Of a DNA stretch of 64,000 nucleotides, positions 1-11,006 are shown piece after piece (the stretch's first letter is position 1; every line of letters begins with the position of its first letter). Source of the stretch: Agarophyton chilense (lineage: Eukaryota; Rhodophyta; Florideophyceae; Gracilariales; Gracilariaceae); the NCBI GenBank assembly GCA_030374765.1, contig JARGXX010000116.1, positions 620,001-684,000 on the forward strand, read 5' to 3'. A program made the position numbers and the translations under genes. The notes below the pieces were generated by a model that ran no database searches, was not told where the DNA came from, and saw only the letters and a list, made by a program, of their open reading frames with translations.

Positions 1-1213
1 CATATTTACAGTTTTCGAACAAAACATTTTCTTTTTTTTCATAATTTTTGATAATGAGGCTTTTCTGAAGAACACAACGCACATTTGCGTTTATGGTGCG
101 TTTACAAAAGAAGATTCTTTTGTTGTTGTATAGTTTAACCAGTTTTGAATTTTTTATTTTGCGTCATATTTAAGGACATTTTACATTCAAACACTGTTTT
201 CTTTCAATTGGTTTTGCAAGATGACGTATCACAGAACAGATAAAGCTTAATTCCACGCGTTTTTGTGTTAGAAAGAATGCGGTATGGCTCAAACATCGCC
301 TGAATTCATACCGAACAGAGTTTTCTGTAATAATTGTTTGTTCTTGGGATTTTTATTTGTTTTTGCGCTATAAAAGATGGGATCATGCCTTTGTGGTCCA
401 ATTCAATAATTATTATATAGTTTTGGCAAGATAAAAGCGGTACAGAAGTCATAATGGAGCTCTTTATTGTATAAAGGATATGTTTAAGAAACAAGTTTTT
501 TGACTTGTAAAGGTTTTATTCGGTGAAAAATTGGCTCTACAGTACAGAAAACGCCATTTTGGCCCGGTTTTAGGAAGGGATATGTTTTTGAAACGCACTG
601 TATATCTCTACAAAAGCATGTTATAGCGCACGCATCCGGGCGAAGCACAGACCGGAGCCACTCGAGGATGGGGACACGAGTACGCCAGTTGGCCAATAGC
701 GTGCGTGGCACATAGACGGGCGGATGCACGTTCTGGCGTACGTATCCGTGCAAAGCACGGATCGGAGCCACTCGTCACAACTATTTGTTGGACACACGCC
801 GTGGTGTGTGTGTGTATGTTAGAAAGACCTGGTATCTGTAAGTTCCTTTAATTGCCTTCTTTAACTGCCAAGATAATGGAACCGGAAGAATCCTTAGTTG
901 AGAATCAATGGCAAACCCCATCAACTAATGACCATCAAACCTTTCAGTGACTTCGAGAACGATGTGGCGGAACAGATACCAAGAGTAGGTTCAAGAACAA
1001 AACAGTTTCAAACTCAAAAATTGCTTCGAAGGGAAAACGTTGTCGACAAAACTGAAATCCATGTGTTCTTGAAAGATGTAGTGGAACAACAACACAAATC
1101 CAAGCGCATTTCATTTTAGAAAAACATGGCCTATGGACCAAGTTCGCGTATCGTGTCTTCCCGAACAGACATGTCAAAGCCGATAGGCCCGAATAAGCTT
1201 CAGAAGGATAGGA
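1..1213. other. AT-rich intergenic DNA, no gene recognised
   Basis: The first 600 bases are strongly AT-rich with short scattered open frames on both strands and no recognisable protein similarity. From about 620 to 780 there is a GC-richer island holding a degenerate direct repeat, listed separately. Two overlapping opposite-strand frames around 900-1180 have no features that favour either one. I see no RNA gene. Confidence 0.5.
626..774. repeat. Imperfect 39-bp direct repeat, two copies
   Basis: Copies at 626-664 and 736-774 match at about 33 of 39 positions by eye and share the end GGAGCCACTCG. They are spaced 110 bp apart inside a GC-richer island. Four of the six differences are C/T or G/A transitions. 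Confidence 0.55.
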
Positions 1214-2311
1214 TCATGAAGAATAACCCAAGAACTTCCCAATGTTATCTTTCCACTTCGTCAGCTTTGCCTTCATCTTGCTCCGTGAATCAAGATTACT
1301 ATGAAAGGACGGTTCGCCCGTGAGTGGGGCGACATCACTTTGGTCATGCGGCTTAGATGAATTTGAAATCCTGGAGAATAACCGCTCAAGTCCTGAGGCC
1401 AGCTTAGATAACGGTTGAGGGGTGGACGCTGCAGTTCTTTCATCATCAACTCTAGGAGCATTTCTCTCTTCTGTTTTCGTCGGAAGTCTTTTGTCTCGAA
1501 GGATAGAGAGCTTTTCAAATATGTTGCGCGAGCGTGCTGACAACGAAAATGCCCGTGGAACTTCTAGCTCAGAGACCTCGTTCTGTGGAGCTCCAAGTGG
1601 TGTGAAGGGCTCAATTTCGAGAGCGTCAATCTCACATCGAGCTTTCGTTAGTGCCTCTGCACTCAAGGGCTTTACGATGGTCATTTTCAAAGCTGTTCCA
1701 CCTTCTTCTGATTCATCGGTTGGCAGCGCCTTTGTCTGGTCCAGTTGACCGTAGTGGTAGTGGTCTCTGAATGTCTTTCCGACCTCCACGTCTTTGCTTT
1801 GCTCTAGTAGATTGTTGCTACTGAGGGAACTGGGTGGCAACATAATCCCCGACTTGGGCGTTAAAGGGAATAGATGGCTGATATTCGTAGATGCGGCTGT
1901 AAATCGCAGACTTCTAACAGTCTCATGCAGCTCAAAATCCTTACTGTCGACAAACATGTCGAGCACTCCAAAATCACCGTCCTCAGAAATGAAAGCCAGG
2001 GGCGATCGAGTTATTGAAGAGGCATTCGGAATACCGGTCGGACCAAAGGAAAAGGACGGATTTATTCCGGGAACAGAGCGATTGAACGCAGAAGAACCAT
2101 TAATGGTTCTGTTAGGAGTTGCAGTGACCTGTGCAATTGTATCTCCTTCCATCACTAAGACACGTCGGTACTTCCCTTGTTTTGATTTAGTGACTGTAGT
2201 TTGAAACGTCTTTGGATGTTTCGAAAGTGGTTGAAGACTGTTGAAGTACTGAAGAAGGTAGGTGAATACGGTAGCAGCTGAGAGCATCGGCAAGAAATTT
2301 GGTCGTTTCAT
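1214..2311 (-). CDS. Hypothetical Ser/Thr-rich protein, 365 aa
   Basis: This is an uninterrupted frame starting at ATG 2311 and ending in TGA. I do not recognise the family. The first 25 residues are moderately hydrophobic (LPMLSAATVFTYLLQYF), which could be a signal or membrane anchor. The rest is rich in Ser, Thr, Pro and charged residues and looks largely disordered, with a short basic end (KMKAKLTKWKDNIGKFLG). An alternative model is possible: a 13-codon exon from ATG 2352 ending at a GAG|GTATG donor (intron from 2313) and joining in frame at a CTTCTTCAG acceptor (intron end 2249), which would replace the hydrophobic start. The 65-nt size fits the other intron in the window. It lies divergent from the CobW gene, about 1 kb away. 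That it is a real gene is inferred from length alone. Confidence 0.55.
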   Translation of the reverse strand: MKRPNFLPMLSAATVFTYLLQYFNSLQPLSKHPKTFQTTVTKSKQGKYRRVLVMEGDTIAQVTATPNRTINGSSAFNRSVPGINPSFSFGPTGIPNASSITRSPLAFISEDGDFGVLDMFVDSKDFELHETVRSLRFTAASTNISHLFPLTPKSGIMLPPSSLSSNNLLEQSKDVEVGKTFRDHYHYGQLDQTKALPTDESEEGGTALKMTIVKPLSAEALTKARCEIDALEIEPFTPLGAPQNEVSELEVPRAFSLSARSRNIFEKLSILRDKRLPTKTEERNAPRVDDERTAASTPQPLSKLASGLERLFSRISNSSKPHDQSDVAPLTGEPSFHSNLDSRSKMKAKLTKWKDNIGKFLGYSS

Positions 2312-3292
2312 ACCTCAAAGCAATAATCCGGCAACATTAATGCTAAATTCATCGAGTTACTTGCATTTGTTTTGGTGAGCGCCAAAACCCACATTGGCTT
2401 CAGTTCTACAAAAAAGTACGAGTTATAAATGCCGATTGACAAACGTCGTTCACAATCAAGAGTAAAAGATTAATGCCCTTTTGTCGTCGCGGAATCTTAG
2501 CATTTCGAATCTCCATTTCTTTGATACTGCAAAGCGTCCTGTTTCCGTCGCTCGAGGGAAGGTAAGAAAGATTAACGTCAAAACCTTTCATTCAAGGCGC
2601 CCAATTTTTCCTGTTCAATTTGGACTTCATAACCACGGCGCTCTATCCCGCTCCATTGGGCGAGGGTTCCAACGATGAGGAGAGATGCAGAGCCGAGTAA
2701 GATCAACTGCTTCGAATGTTATGAGTTTCTGTAGTTTTATGAAGTGCTTCTGCGGTACACCTGCAGATTGAATGGCTTTACAATGAGCACATTCATTTTT
2801 ATATGGGAGAGAACAGAAGAAGACGGTCGCCGTGTGATTAGTTTCTGTGCGTCTCGTCCGCGGACGTGATGCCGGTGGCCCATAAGTCCTTGGGAGAGCA
2901 AGGGGATACCGAAACGTGCATTGCCGTTGAAGTTGCCACGTACATCAGATTCACCAGCGAAATTGTGAAGGTATTTTTTCGCTCGTCAAGGGGTGCATTG
3001 TCAGTCGTTTTTATGATAAATCGGAGAGAAAACTTCGGTTAGAGATCTGAAATGTTTTCCATAGATATCGCCACCCACCCTCGCAATCTCCCCCTCACAA
3101 AAGATGACCATCTTTGTTATCCCTAGGCACATCTGCTAATCGTTCGAAGCTGAGCGCTTACCTTGAGCACACCTGTTTACTCCACTTCATTGTAGACGAG
3201 TTCTGGCCATAATAGCAAACCTAATTTCGTGTGTGGATAACTTCCAGTTGCGCTTTTCTGACGTGGTTCATTGTAGAAGCCGAGCCTCGAAC
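2312..3292. other. Intergenic region between divergent genes; possible small ORF
   Basis: This gap separates the minus-strand hypothetical gene from the plus-strand CobW gene and should hold both promoters. A 57-codon plus frame from ATG 2869 to TAG 3042 is present, and after its 34th codon there is a donor-like AAG|GTATTT. I could not find a downstream acceptor that joins it in frame to the CobW gene, so it may be a 5' leader exon, a small ORF or chance. No other structure is recognised. Confidence 0.3.
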
Positions 3293-6200
3293 ATGGACTG
3301 CGGTTCTTATCGGATTCAAGCATTTATCCCTCCCAATCCTGCTATGCGCTCTTTTAGGGAAGGATTCATGTTGTGCCGACCGCCACATCGCCAACATCAC
3401 ACTTTTCGGAAGACGCCGCTTAGATCTCGTATGCGCACGCTGTCAAGGTTAGGGCTACCATCTCATAGAATAGTTGCAGTGCAAACAAGTCCGGTCTCTG
3501 GTGATAATGATGGCGAATTGCACGAGGAACAACCTTCTCCACAAAAAAGCTATTCAGTCGGCGTCACTATTGTTTCAGGATATGATGCTTCACTTCGCAG
3601 AAGAGCAATCGAACAAATTTCTGCAGAATTTGATGCAGGGCGTCTTGTTGTCGTCACATCCGGGGGAATAACATCCACAGAAGAACCAGATTCCCTTCAA
3701 TTAGAGGAGGTGGGATCGGATCGGCTTGACCCAGAACCCTGCGTAAATAATGAAGGCTTAACCCACGATGTCTCGGACAATGAACCACATGACTCTGATG
3801 ACAGCGAAAGTAATTTGGATAATTCTCTTGGCGATGCTTCTGGAAATCTTTTACATCGAATGCAACCGGCAATTAGACCGGAGGGTTGGATTTCATGTTC
3901 ATCAACAGACGAAATGGCTGAGGTCATCGCAAAGCTTGCGACGAGTAGGGAATGTGATTATATACTTGCTGAAGGATCGATGAATACAAACATGGAACCA
4001 CAAGATTTTGCTCGTCTTTTTCGAAATCGGGCAGGTGCTTCCCTACGGGTAGACACTCTAGTTTCAGTTGTGGATGGAAACATGCTGTTAAAAGATCTTT
4101 CGGGAATGCCCGCTTTACAAGGCGAAGAAACTCTGGATGAAGATGCTGTTCGTAATGAAGAGTCTCGACCTCGAACAAACTATCCAGAAGGCATCCAAGA
4201 CTTGTCTGACACCAGACCAATGACTGTTGTAAGTCTTGTCGAAAATGCTAATGTCGTTGTTGTGAGACAGACAACAAGTTCATCTGGCTCGGAAGACATA
4301 TCCAGAGCAAGGGAGCTTGTGTCTGTTCTGAATGGAACAGCAGATATTGTGTCAGTCACAGACGAGCAGTTACCGGTTGATAAAATGGTGAACACAAACA
4401 CGTACGACCACGAAAGCGTTTTGCTCGGTGCCACCTGGAAAAGAGTACTCTTGGCAACCCGAAACACTTCTAATGTGTCGCCTCGGCATACTCTGCCAAA
4501 GTCATTGAAAGATTCAGCATTTGTTTATCGGGCTCGCAGACCTTTTCATCCGACACGCCTCTATGCACAAATCAAAGCCGTGGCAACTTTCACAGGCGTC
4601 ATTCGTAGTACAGGTCGTATCTGGCTCGCGACCCGAATGCTCGCCCCATTGGAATGGAATCAAGCAGGTGTATCTGCCACACTGCGAGTAGGGGATCTTT
4701 TCTGGGCCGCTGTTCCTGAAGAGAACTGGCCTGCAAACGATGTACAGCGGAAAAGAATCATCGAAGATTGGGATACGCAGTACGGTGATCGAGAGACTGA
4801 GATTGTGTTTATCGGGAAAGGGATAGACAAACTACGACTACAAGGATTGTTAGATGGATGCCTTCTACAAGATGAGGAAATGGTGTTTAACAATATGTGG
4901 GAGAACTTTGATGATCCGTTCGTTGAGTGGGTGCCTCTAATTGAAGACGATGAAGAATTAACTCATGAAAACGAAGGGGTAGTGCCTAAGCATGAACCGC
5001 AAGAGGAAGAATCAAGTTTAGGACAGCAACTTACAAACGAAGATGATGTGATCCAACCGGAAACCGAGTCAATATCGTTTGAAACCGATGTAAGAGAAGA
5101 GTCAGGTATTGTAGACCTACAAGAGAGCCTCAATGAAGAACAACTGGGGCCGCAACTTGATGATTCGATATCCTCATCAGGATCAGAGGGACAGGAAAAG
5201 CAGGTCAAGGAGGATCCACCGACTGAATTGAGCGAAGAAAAAAACGAGACAAAGATTGAGCCTAGCACTCCTGGAACGGATAGAACGAAAGGCCTCATTG
5301 TTGATGAACCCAAACTGGGAAACACGACCACGGAAAGCTATACAGTTTCTCAATCGGGAGGTGTGGAAGGCGAATCAGAGCCAATCTCAGTGCTATCGAA
5401 CTCACAAGGCCCGGAAAGTGCCGCGAATGGTGCTGATGGTGGCCAAGTAGAGTATTCTGATCTCTCTGAGGAGGTATTAGATCGGGTAAGTGCATTGGAC
5501 ATGTTCGAAGATGCTATCTTGGGAAACAAATCAAGTTTGCAGCCATTACCAAGAAATAGTCGATATGACGAAGATGAAGCAATTATAGCATCATGGGATG
5601 GAAGTGTTGCAGATGGGATTCTCAAGCAGGTTCCAAAAAGTGGACTGCCCGTGACTGTCGTGACTGGATTTTTGGGGAGTGGCAAAACGACATTGTTAAA
5701 CTACATTCTCAAGGAAGATCACGGGCTTAGAATTGCGGTACTTGTGAATGAATTTGGTGAAATTGACATTGACAACCAATTGGTAGAAAAGGGAAATTGG
5801 AGCAACAAAGACGAAGTGATGGAACTCGCCAACGGCTGCATATGTTGCAACATCAATGATTCTTTCTTAACAGCTGTGTCAAAGATACTTGAGCGTTCAG
5901 AGGACGTAGATTATCTCATCGTGGAAACCACAGGATTGGCCGACCCGGTCCCCGTGATTAACTCATTGATGGTTTCAGATATTGCGGACTATGTTAGGGT
6001 TGATGGGATTCTAACTGTGGTTGATGTGGACAACTTTGACCCAGAGTCTTTTAAATCTGAAGCTGTTCTTTCGCAGATAATGGCAGCGGATACAATCCTT
6101 TTGTCAAAGACAGATGTTGCCGCCCCAGAGCAGACGCAGAAGACCATTGATTATGTCAAGTCTGTCAGGCCAGCTGCAAGAATATTACGGTCGCAAAATG

Positions 6201-6787
6201 GAAGGGTCCCAATCAATATGATACTTGATGTTGGTGTTCGAGTGGCTGATTCACCGACACACCTGAATCCCGTGAATTCAAGAGCAACTGAGAAGGAGGA
6301 AGAAATGGGTGACGAAGATGAGTCAAGAATTTCGTCGATGGAGGGCGTTTGCAGTAACCAAACCAACACTCATGAGCATATCATTCACCATCATGAACAC
6401 TCTCACGACTATAGCCGCGACCAGGACGAACACATGCATGACTGCGGGCCTGCTTGCACACATGAGTCTCATAAACATGATCATCATAATCATCTTGAGA
6501 TCGATGGTTTTGTAACAACAAGCTTCAAATCTGAAAAATCCCTGGACCCTGAGATGTTTATGAAGAACTTCCTGCAAAAACTCCCAGAAGGAGTATTTCG
6601 AGCAAAAGGCTTACTTCGTTTCCATGGATATCCGGGTAGATATGTATTTCAATTGTCGGGGAGAAGATACCAGCTTGAAGAAGATGAGTGGCCGGAGGGC
6701 GTGGAGCCTGGGTCCCAATTAGTTATCATTGGAAGAGATCTTGACCTAGAGAAGCTGAAGACCACCTTGGGAGAATGTATAGTCTGA
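3293..6787 (+). CDS. Tandem CobW/COG0523 metal-chaperone GTPase, first module degenerate
   Basis: A single exon encodes 1164 residues from ATG 3293; the frame is open upstream, but only from a GTG. The C-terminal module is a canonical COG0523 GTPase: Walker A GFLGSGKT at 792-799, the metal-binding GCICC around 848-852, [13 protein letters not shown] as base-recognition motif, and a His-rich run near 1026-1068 typical of zinc-handling members, followed by a CobW C-terminal fold. Residues about 90-320 repeat the same layout without the nucleotide motifs (GYDASLRRR replaces Walker A, AEGSMNTN replaces the ETTGLADP motif). Residues about 410-530 then form a second, well-conserved CobW_C domain ([18 protein letters not shown]). 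An acidic disordered linker of about 230 residues joins the modules. The Arg/Ser-rich, acid-poor N-terminus suggests a plastid transit peptide. The family delivers metals such as zinc or cobalt to client enzymes; the client here is unknown. Confidence 0.9.
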   Translation: MDCGSYRIQAFIPPNPAMRSFREGFMLCRPPHRQHHTFRKTPLRSRMRTLSRLGLPSHRIVAVQTSPVSGDNDGELHEEQPSPQKSYSVGVTIVSGYDASLRRRAIEQISAEFDAGRLVVVTSGGITSTEEPDSLQLEEVGSDRLDPEPCVNNEGLTHDVSDNEPHDSDDSESNLDNSLGDASGNLLHRMQPAIRPEGWISCSSTDEMAEVIAKLATSRECDYILAEGSMNTNMEPQDFARLFRNRAGASLRVDTLVSVVDGNMLLKDLSGMPALQGEETLDEDAVRNEESRPRTNYPEGIQDLSDTRPMTVVSLVENANVVVVRQTTSSSGSEDISRARELVSVLNGTADIVSVTDEQLPVDKMVNTNTYDHESVLLGATWKRVLLATRNTSNVSPRHTLPKSLKDSAFVYRARRPFHPTRLYAQIKAVATFTGVIRSTGRIWLATRMLAPLEWNQAGVSATLRVGDLFWAAVPEENWPANDVQRKRIIEDWDTQYGDRETEIVFIGKGIDKLRLQGLLDGCLLQDEEMVFNNMWENFDDPFVEWVPLIEDDEELTHENEGVVPKHEPQEEESSLGQQLTNEDDVIQPETESISFETDVREESGIVDLQESLNEEQLGPQLDDSISSSGSEGQEKQVKEDPPTELSEEKNETKIEPSTPGTDRTKGLIVDEPKLGNTTTESYTVSQSGGVEGESEPISVLSNSQGPESAANGADGGQVEYSDLSEEVLDRVSALDMFEDAILGNKSSLQPLPRNSRYDEDEAIIASWDGSVADGILKQVPKSGLPVTVVTGFLGSGKTTLLNYILKEDHGLRIAVLVNEFGEIDIDNQLVEKGNWSNKDEVMELANGCICCNINDSFLTAVSKILERSEDVDYLIVETTGLADPVPVINSLMVSDIADYVRVDGILTVVDVDNFDPESFKSEAVLSQIMAADTILLSKTDVAAPEQTQKTIDYVKSVRPAARILRSQNGRVPINMILDVGVRVADSPTHLNPVNSRATEKEEEMGDEDESRISSMEGVCSNQTNTHEHIIHHHEHSHDYSRDQDEHMHDCGPACTHESHKHDHHNHLEIDGFVTTSFKSEKSLDPEMFMKNFLQKLPEGVFRAKGLLRFHGYPGRYVFQLSGRRYQLEEDEWPEGVEPGSQLVIIGRDLDLEKLKTTLGECIV

Positions 6788-6962
6788 CAATAAACTGCTG
6801 GTTTTCAGTCATGATCGGTAAATGCCATTTCCAGAGTCCGCTTTGTTCAGTTGTCTACATCATTTGGGAATCCAGTATCTCTGGTAGACACTGTGGTTTG
6901 TGAGGGCCCATGGACTGAAAATGTGTCATTCAATAGATGTTTAATGGTACATATATTGAAAG

Positions 6963-7397
6963 CTATCGATGTTGCTTGCGTGAAAGAGCAGACTCTTGTC
7001 TCATTGTATACTCGTCCAAGCGATTGACAAGAGCTTCTAGTCGTCTTGCCTTCGTTAACAAGGCTGCCATGTCCGATGCAAACTTCTTCGCATCTTCAGC
7101 ATGGGATTGAACTTGATCTGCAGCTACTGCTAGGGCACTGATTCTCTCATTCATTCCCGCATAAAATGTCTCCGTCGAAGAGTTCATTGATTTGATTGTG
7201 TCGAGGTCGATAGCCGCAACTGTTGTGAAAAGATGACAGAGATCCATTTTAGAGCCTTATCATCAGTGTCCATGTTCGTTCTCTTCCTATTTTGTAAGCT
7301 TACCTCTGGCAGCCGTCTTAAACTGGGTGCTAATAGCATTCGCTAACTCATTTGTGGCAGATTCAACAATTTTTGAATTTGGCGTTTGTCCCGTCAT
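6963..7397 (-). CDS. BLOC1S2: BLOC-1 subunit 2-like protein, two exons
   Basis: Exon 1 runs from ATG 7397 to 7304 and exon 2 from 7219 to the TAG at 6963, with an 84-nt intron (7303-7220) that has an AG|GTAAGC donor and a TTTTCACAACAG acceptor. Joined, they give 116 residues, close to the usual size of BLOC-1 subunit 2. The sequence is almost wholly helical. The pattern of a short N-terminal helix, DLDTIKSMN, then a coiled coil ending in LVNRLDEYTMRQESAL, matches the family layout (ENMN near the start, LDAYxKxLE near the end). BLOC-1/BORC subunits act in lysosome-related organelle and endosomal positioning. The gene converges with the CobW gene, 175 bp away. The piggyBac-like element begins only 87 bp upstream of its start codon. 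The family call rests on pattern and length, not on a search. Confidence 0.7.
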
Positions 7398-7483
7398 GTC
7401 GTGCGGATATCAGGTCTGACCTGATCGACATGGGGAACTGGTTGACTCAAAGCGAATGATCAAATTGTTTAGAGACGGGGAGA

Positions 7484-7540
7484 CCAGTGTTTATACGACC
7501 ACTGGCCTCATAAGAGGCCAATTGGCCTCATATGAGGCCA
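7484..7540. repeat. Left terminal inverted repeat and subterminal palindromes
   Basis: The 17-bp terminal repeat is followed by two near-identical palindromes at 7503-7520 (TGGCCTCATAAGAGGCCA) and 7523-7540 (TGGCCTCATATGAGGCCA). The same palindrome recurs at the right end, which makes it a likely transposase binding site. Confidence 0.7.
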
Positions 7541-8577
7541 AAACTACAACATCGATAAATTTTGTAAACTTTGTCAATTTCCTTAAATATTTGTGCCTAG
7601 ACGTTGTCAACACTCGCTTCTTCTCTGGCGTCACCCTCAAAGATCACGAACGATCGCCCACAACCTGTAAACACATCATCTTTACTTCATTCTTTCATAA
7701 TTTATCAAATATGTCATCATCTATGGATCCCTGTCGTGTAGTGGGAAACAGAGTACATACCCGCGCATGTATCACTATGTCAGAGAGCGACTGTAAACTC
7801 TTCTTTGGCACGCAATGGAAAACGAAACTGGTCAGCAGAAGTGTTACAAACGTGGGCGTTGTTGTCAAAAAAAATCGTAGACTCACTTTTGTTACGATAA
7901 ACTTTAAGCAACCTGGTCGCGAGAAAATATGCACTCTCAAACTTTGCGATCTAAAAGCCGGAGTTTATGTCACGGTTCAGGAAACTGCTCAAATAGCCAT
8001 CAATTCCAATGTGGAAATAAATGGTGCTGTTATTACTGATGAAGTTTCGAACAATGAAGAGCAAAATACTGTCACGGATGGGGATCACTGTAACACAATG
8101 GATCCGTTGAGCCCTCCTACTGTGACTAACAGTGACACGCAAGACAGCTTTGTGGAAGTTCATTCGACGAAATGGACAACTGAAAATGTATCTTTGACTC
8201 TGAATGGCTTAGTGCAAATTCATCAATGGAAAGTCACGGTAAATGTTGAAGATTTAATCTTCGCCGTTCATGCACCTTCGGGACTCTCTTCATACGATTT
8301 CTTCATGTGGATGTTTCCTGTAGCTCATTTAGAAAAAATAGTTCGATCTCCCAACTCTCAGCTGGAAGAAAAAGGCTTAAAGCAGACTACAGAAGGTGAA
8401 CTTTTGATTTGTTTCGGTTTGAGGGTGTTAATGACACGCTTCGAGTTTGTAAATAGGAGATTGCTTTGGTCTAAAGACACGTTTTCTAAATATACCGAAT
8501 CTTTGCAGCTCGGAAAGGTCATGTCCCGAAATCGGTTTGAACATATAAGGCAATTCACCGTTTTCAGTGGCTCTGAA

Positions 8578-9482
8578 TGTAGGACAATGCTTAGAGCGGA
8601 GACACCACGAAGATTTTTGGGATCGTCCTCTCTTGAGAGACACGCCTCAGGCGGAGGAGACGCGTCCCAGCTGAGCACAGAAACAGAGCCACTCTGGAAA
8701 GCCACGCGAAGTCGGGTGTAAGACCGAGGCCAATCCGGCGGGATATACCTAGAGTGTTTAGGTGAGCACGGCACAGTTCTGGGTGTGACCAATCCTAGGC
8801 CGAGTGGTACCACGGCGATTTTCGGAAAAGGAGCGAGGAAACACTCGTATGAGGTGGACGAGCGAGGTGAGTGAGGCGGCCACTCATGAGAGCCAATACG
8901 GAGAACAAGAGGAAAACGGGGGCGAAACCCTATACAGGGGCGAAACCCTATACAGGGGCGAGACAACGACAGTTGTCGGCGATTAAATATGAACCCATGG
9001 TGGTGGTAGCACTCTGGTCGACAGAGGGGTGGATGAACTAACGTGCGACGGGCGCTCACGCAGTATGCGGTGAAGACGCGCCGAAGGCGAAGAGTTCACA
9101 GCCAAGACTCCCTCCTTGGGATCTCCCAAGAGGGTGTTTACTGGGGAGCAGTGCTCAATCTCCTAAGTAGTGTGGCGCGCGGCCCCTGACAGTGTGCGCG
9201 CGCCCGAAAAATAGACACTAAATAGCAATAGAGTAGCTAAATAAATACTGAAAATTACTAAATAATACTAACCATTAGGTAGAATCCGGGCCACGTGTGG
9301 CACGCCTCGCACTCGAGCGTCGGCATCCGTGCAGTCCACGTGTTCCACCAGTGTGCACCTCCGGTCCTAACCGGCCGTCGGCGCGCAATAGCGGTATAGC
9401 TTATCATAGACCAAGCTTGTTCTCAAGCAAGCGAAATCTCTAAGTCCTGGGAAGAAACCCCCTTGAAGGGCATTGTCCTTCA
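8578..9482. mobile_element. Solo LTR inside the piggyBac-like transposase
   Basis: The 905-bp segment begins TGTAGGACAATGC and ends GCATTGTCCTTCA, so it has the TG...CA ends of an LTR with 13-bp inverted tips differing at one position. The flanks CTGAA and CTTAA are a 5-bp target duplication with one change. It contains no coding region. Repeats of GGGGCGAAACCCTATACA near 8929-8965 resemble a stretch in the E1 LTR, which suggests a related gypsy family. It most likely arose by LTR-LTR recombination. Orientation is not determined. Confidence 0.8.
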
Positions 9483-10003
9483 CTTAAAACTATCAAAAAT
9501 CAGAAGAATGCAGGTGGTCATGCATTTCTGAGTTTGTGAAAGCTATAAATGACCATCGGAAAGTGTTCATAACTCCGTCACACACTTTGTGCGTGGACGA
9601 AAGTATGTCACGTTGGTATGGACTTGGAGGGAACTGGATTGAAATTGGACTTCCACATTACACTGCTCTTGATAGGAAACCTGAAAATGGTAGTGAAATA
9701 AAGACAGTGTGTTTGGGAAGGAGTGGAATTATTCTCAAAGTAGAAATCACGATGGGAGCTACGCAACCAGATGTACAGCCTTTTGAATCAGAAAAAGCAC
9801 ATGGAACAGCTGTTTTAATGAGACATGTGGAAAATTGGGTCGCAACTGATCGAATCGTTTGTGCCGATTCATATTTTGCATCTGTTGAAACCGCTGAAGA
9901 ACTTTTAAAAAGAGGAATGCGATTTATTGGGGTCGTAAAAACAGCCACCAGAAGGTTTCCTATGAAACATCTTTTCGAACTTACGATGACGGCACGAGGC
10001 CAG

Positions 10004-10925
10004 TGTGGAGCAACACCCGGCGACGGGAAGTGCTCTAAAGGTGTACGAAGCCTTGCTCCCTGGGGGAGGCAGACTCAGAGACAGAGCCCTCCGTTCCACC
10101 CGTAGTGTGGGGTGTAACTCCCACGGGGGATTCCGGCAGTACCGACGGAGGTGAGGGGTAGAAACCGTTGGGTCGGGAATGGGTATGGGTATCCCAAAGA
10201 ATGGGGGAAATCCGGCGAAGAGGAAAAACGGGGCGAGGGTCGGGCACTAACAGGCACCGGACCCGAGAACCAGAAAAGGGGCGAAACAACAAAAGAAACC
10301 CAATACAGGGGCGAAAACCTGTCCTCGAAAGGAAACACAAAAAGCACGCAACAAGTAAGCAGAACCCCCACGGGGTATCGTGCACGCAGGTCGTCTGAGC
10401 GGTCCCAAGGGGGTGGTTGCACGGAACCCAAACGTGGGCACTCTCCAAGTGGAGTCGTGTCCCTACGCAGGCGTTGCTAACCGGAGCCCGTTCCGGGTTG
10501 TAAGGCCGAAACGATGGCGACGAAGAACCTCTAAAGGTATCGAAGACCAACCTTGGTTCCTCTTTACTCTGAGCCTCGGACTGTCAGATCTCGTCTCCCT
10601 AAGTAGGGCCCACTAACTAAACTCTACTAATTACCGTGGTGCACACCTGCTCAGGGCCATACACGTGGAGATCCCACTGTCAGGGCCCAAAAGTCCAACG
10701 TTCTAACAAATATCCGAAAATCGGTGCCGAAATTAAGCCACGTGTATCACGGGGCCAATCCAACCATGGGCCATCCGAATCTTCCCTTCATAGGCGAACT
10801 CTAACCAGAAAACCGTGCCACCTCAGCACACCTTAGAGGGGATCATAGTCATAACCCTCGGAGGGTTCAACCCTCATTCTATGAGTTGCATCTTCAAGTA
10901 TCCCCTAACTGGGCGTTGCTCTACA
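10004..10925 (-). repeat. E1 3' LTR
   Basis: The 922-bp LTR begins TGTGGAGC and ends GCTCTACA as read on the plus strand, and nearly matches 20899-21818. Its short open frames recur only because the LTR does; I see no gene in it. If the antisense gene is expressed from an LTR promoter, this LTR is directly upstream of it. Confidence 0.93.
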
Positions 10926-10938
10926 TCTCCCCCTCCTT
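10926..10938 (-). promoter_or_regulatory. E1 polypurine tract
   Basis: On the minus strand AAGGAGGGGGAGA abuts the 3' LTR, the standard position of the plus-strand DNA primer. Confidence 0.85.
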
Positions 10939-11006
10939 AAGACGAGGAAGAACATTCCGAGCCGCGGGTGTCTCGCTTTCCGGTCACTATATATACTTCT
11001 TTCCCA

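Noticed and set aside
10151-10480. Open frames inside the E1 LTRs, repeated at 21046-21396
   Set aside because: They recur only because the LTR is duplicated; the product is low-complexity and the frame differs between copies by several substitutions.
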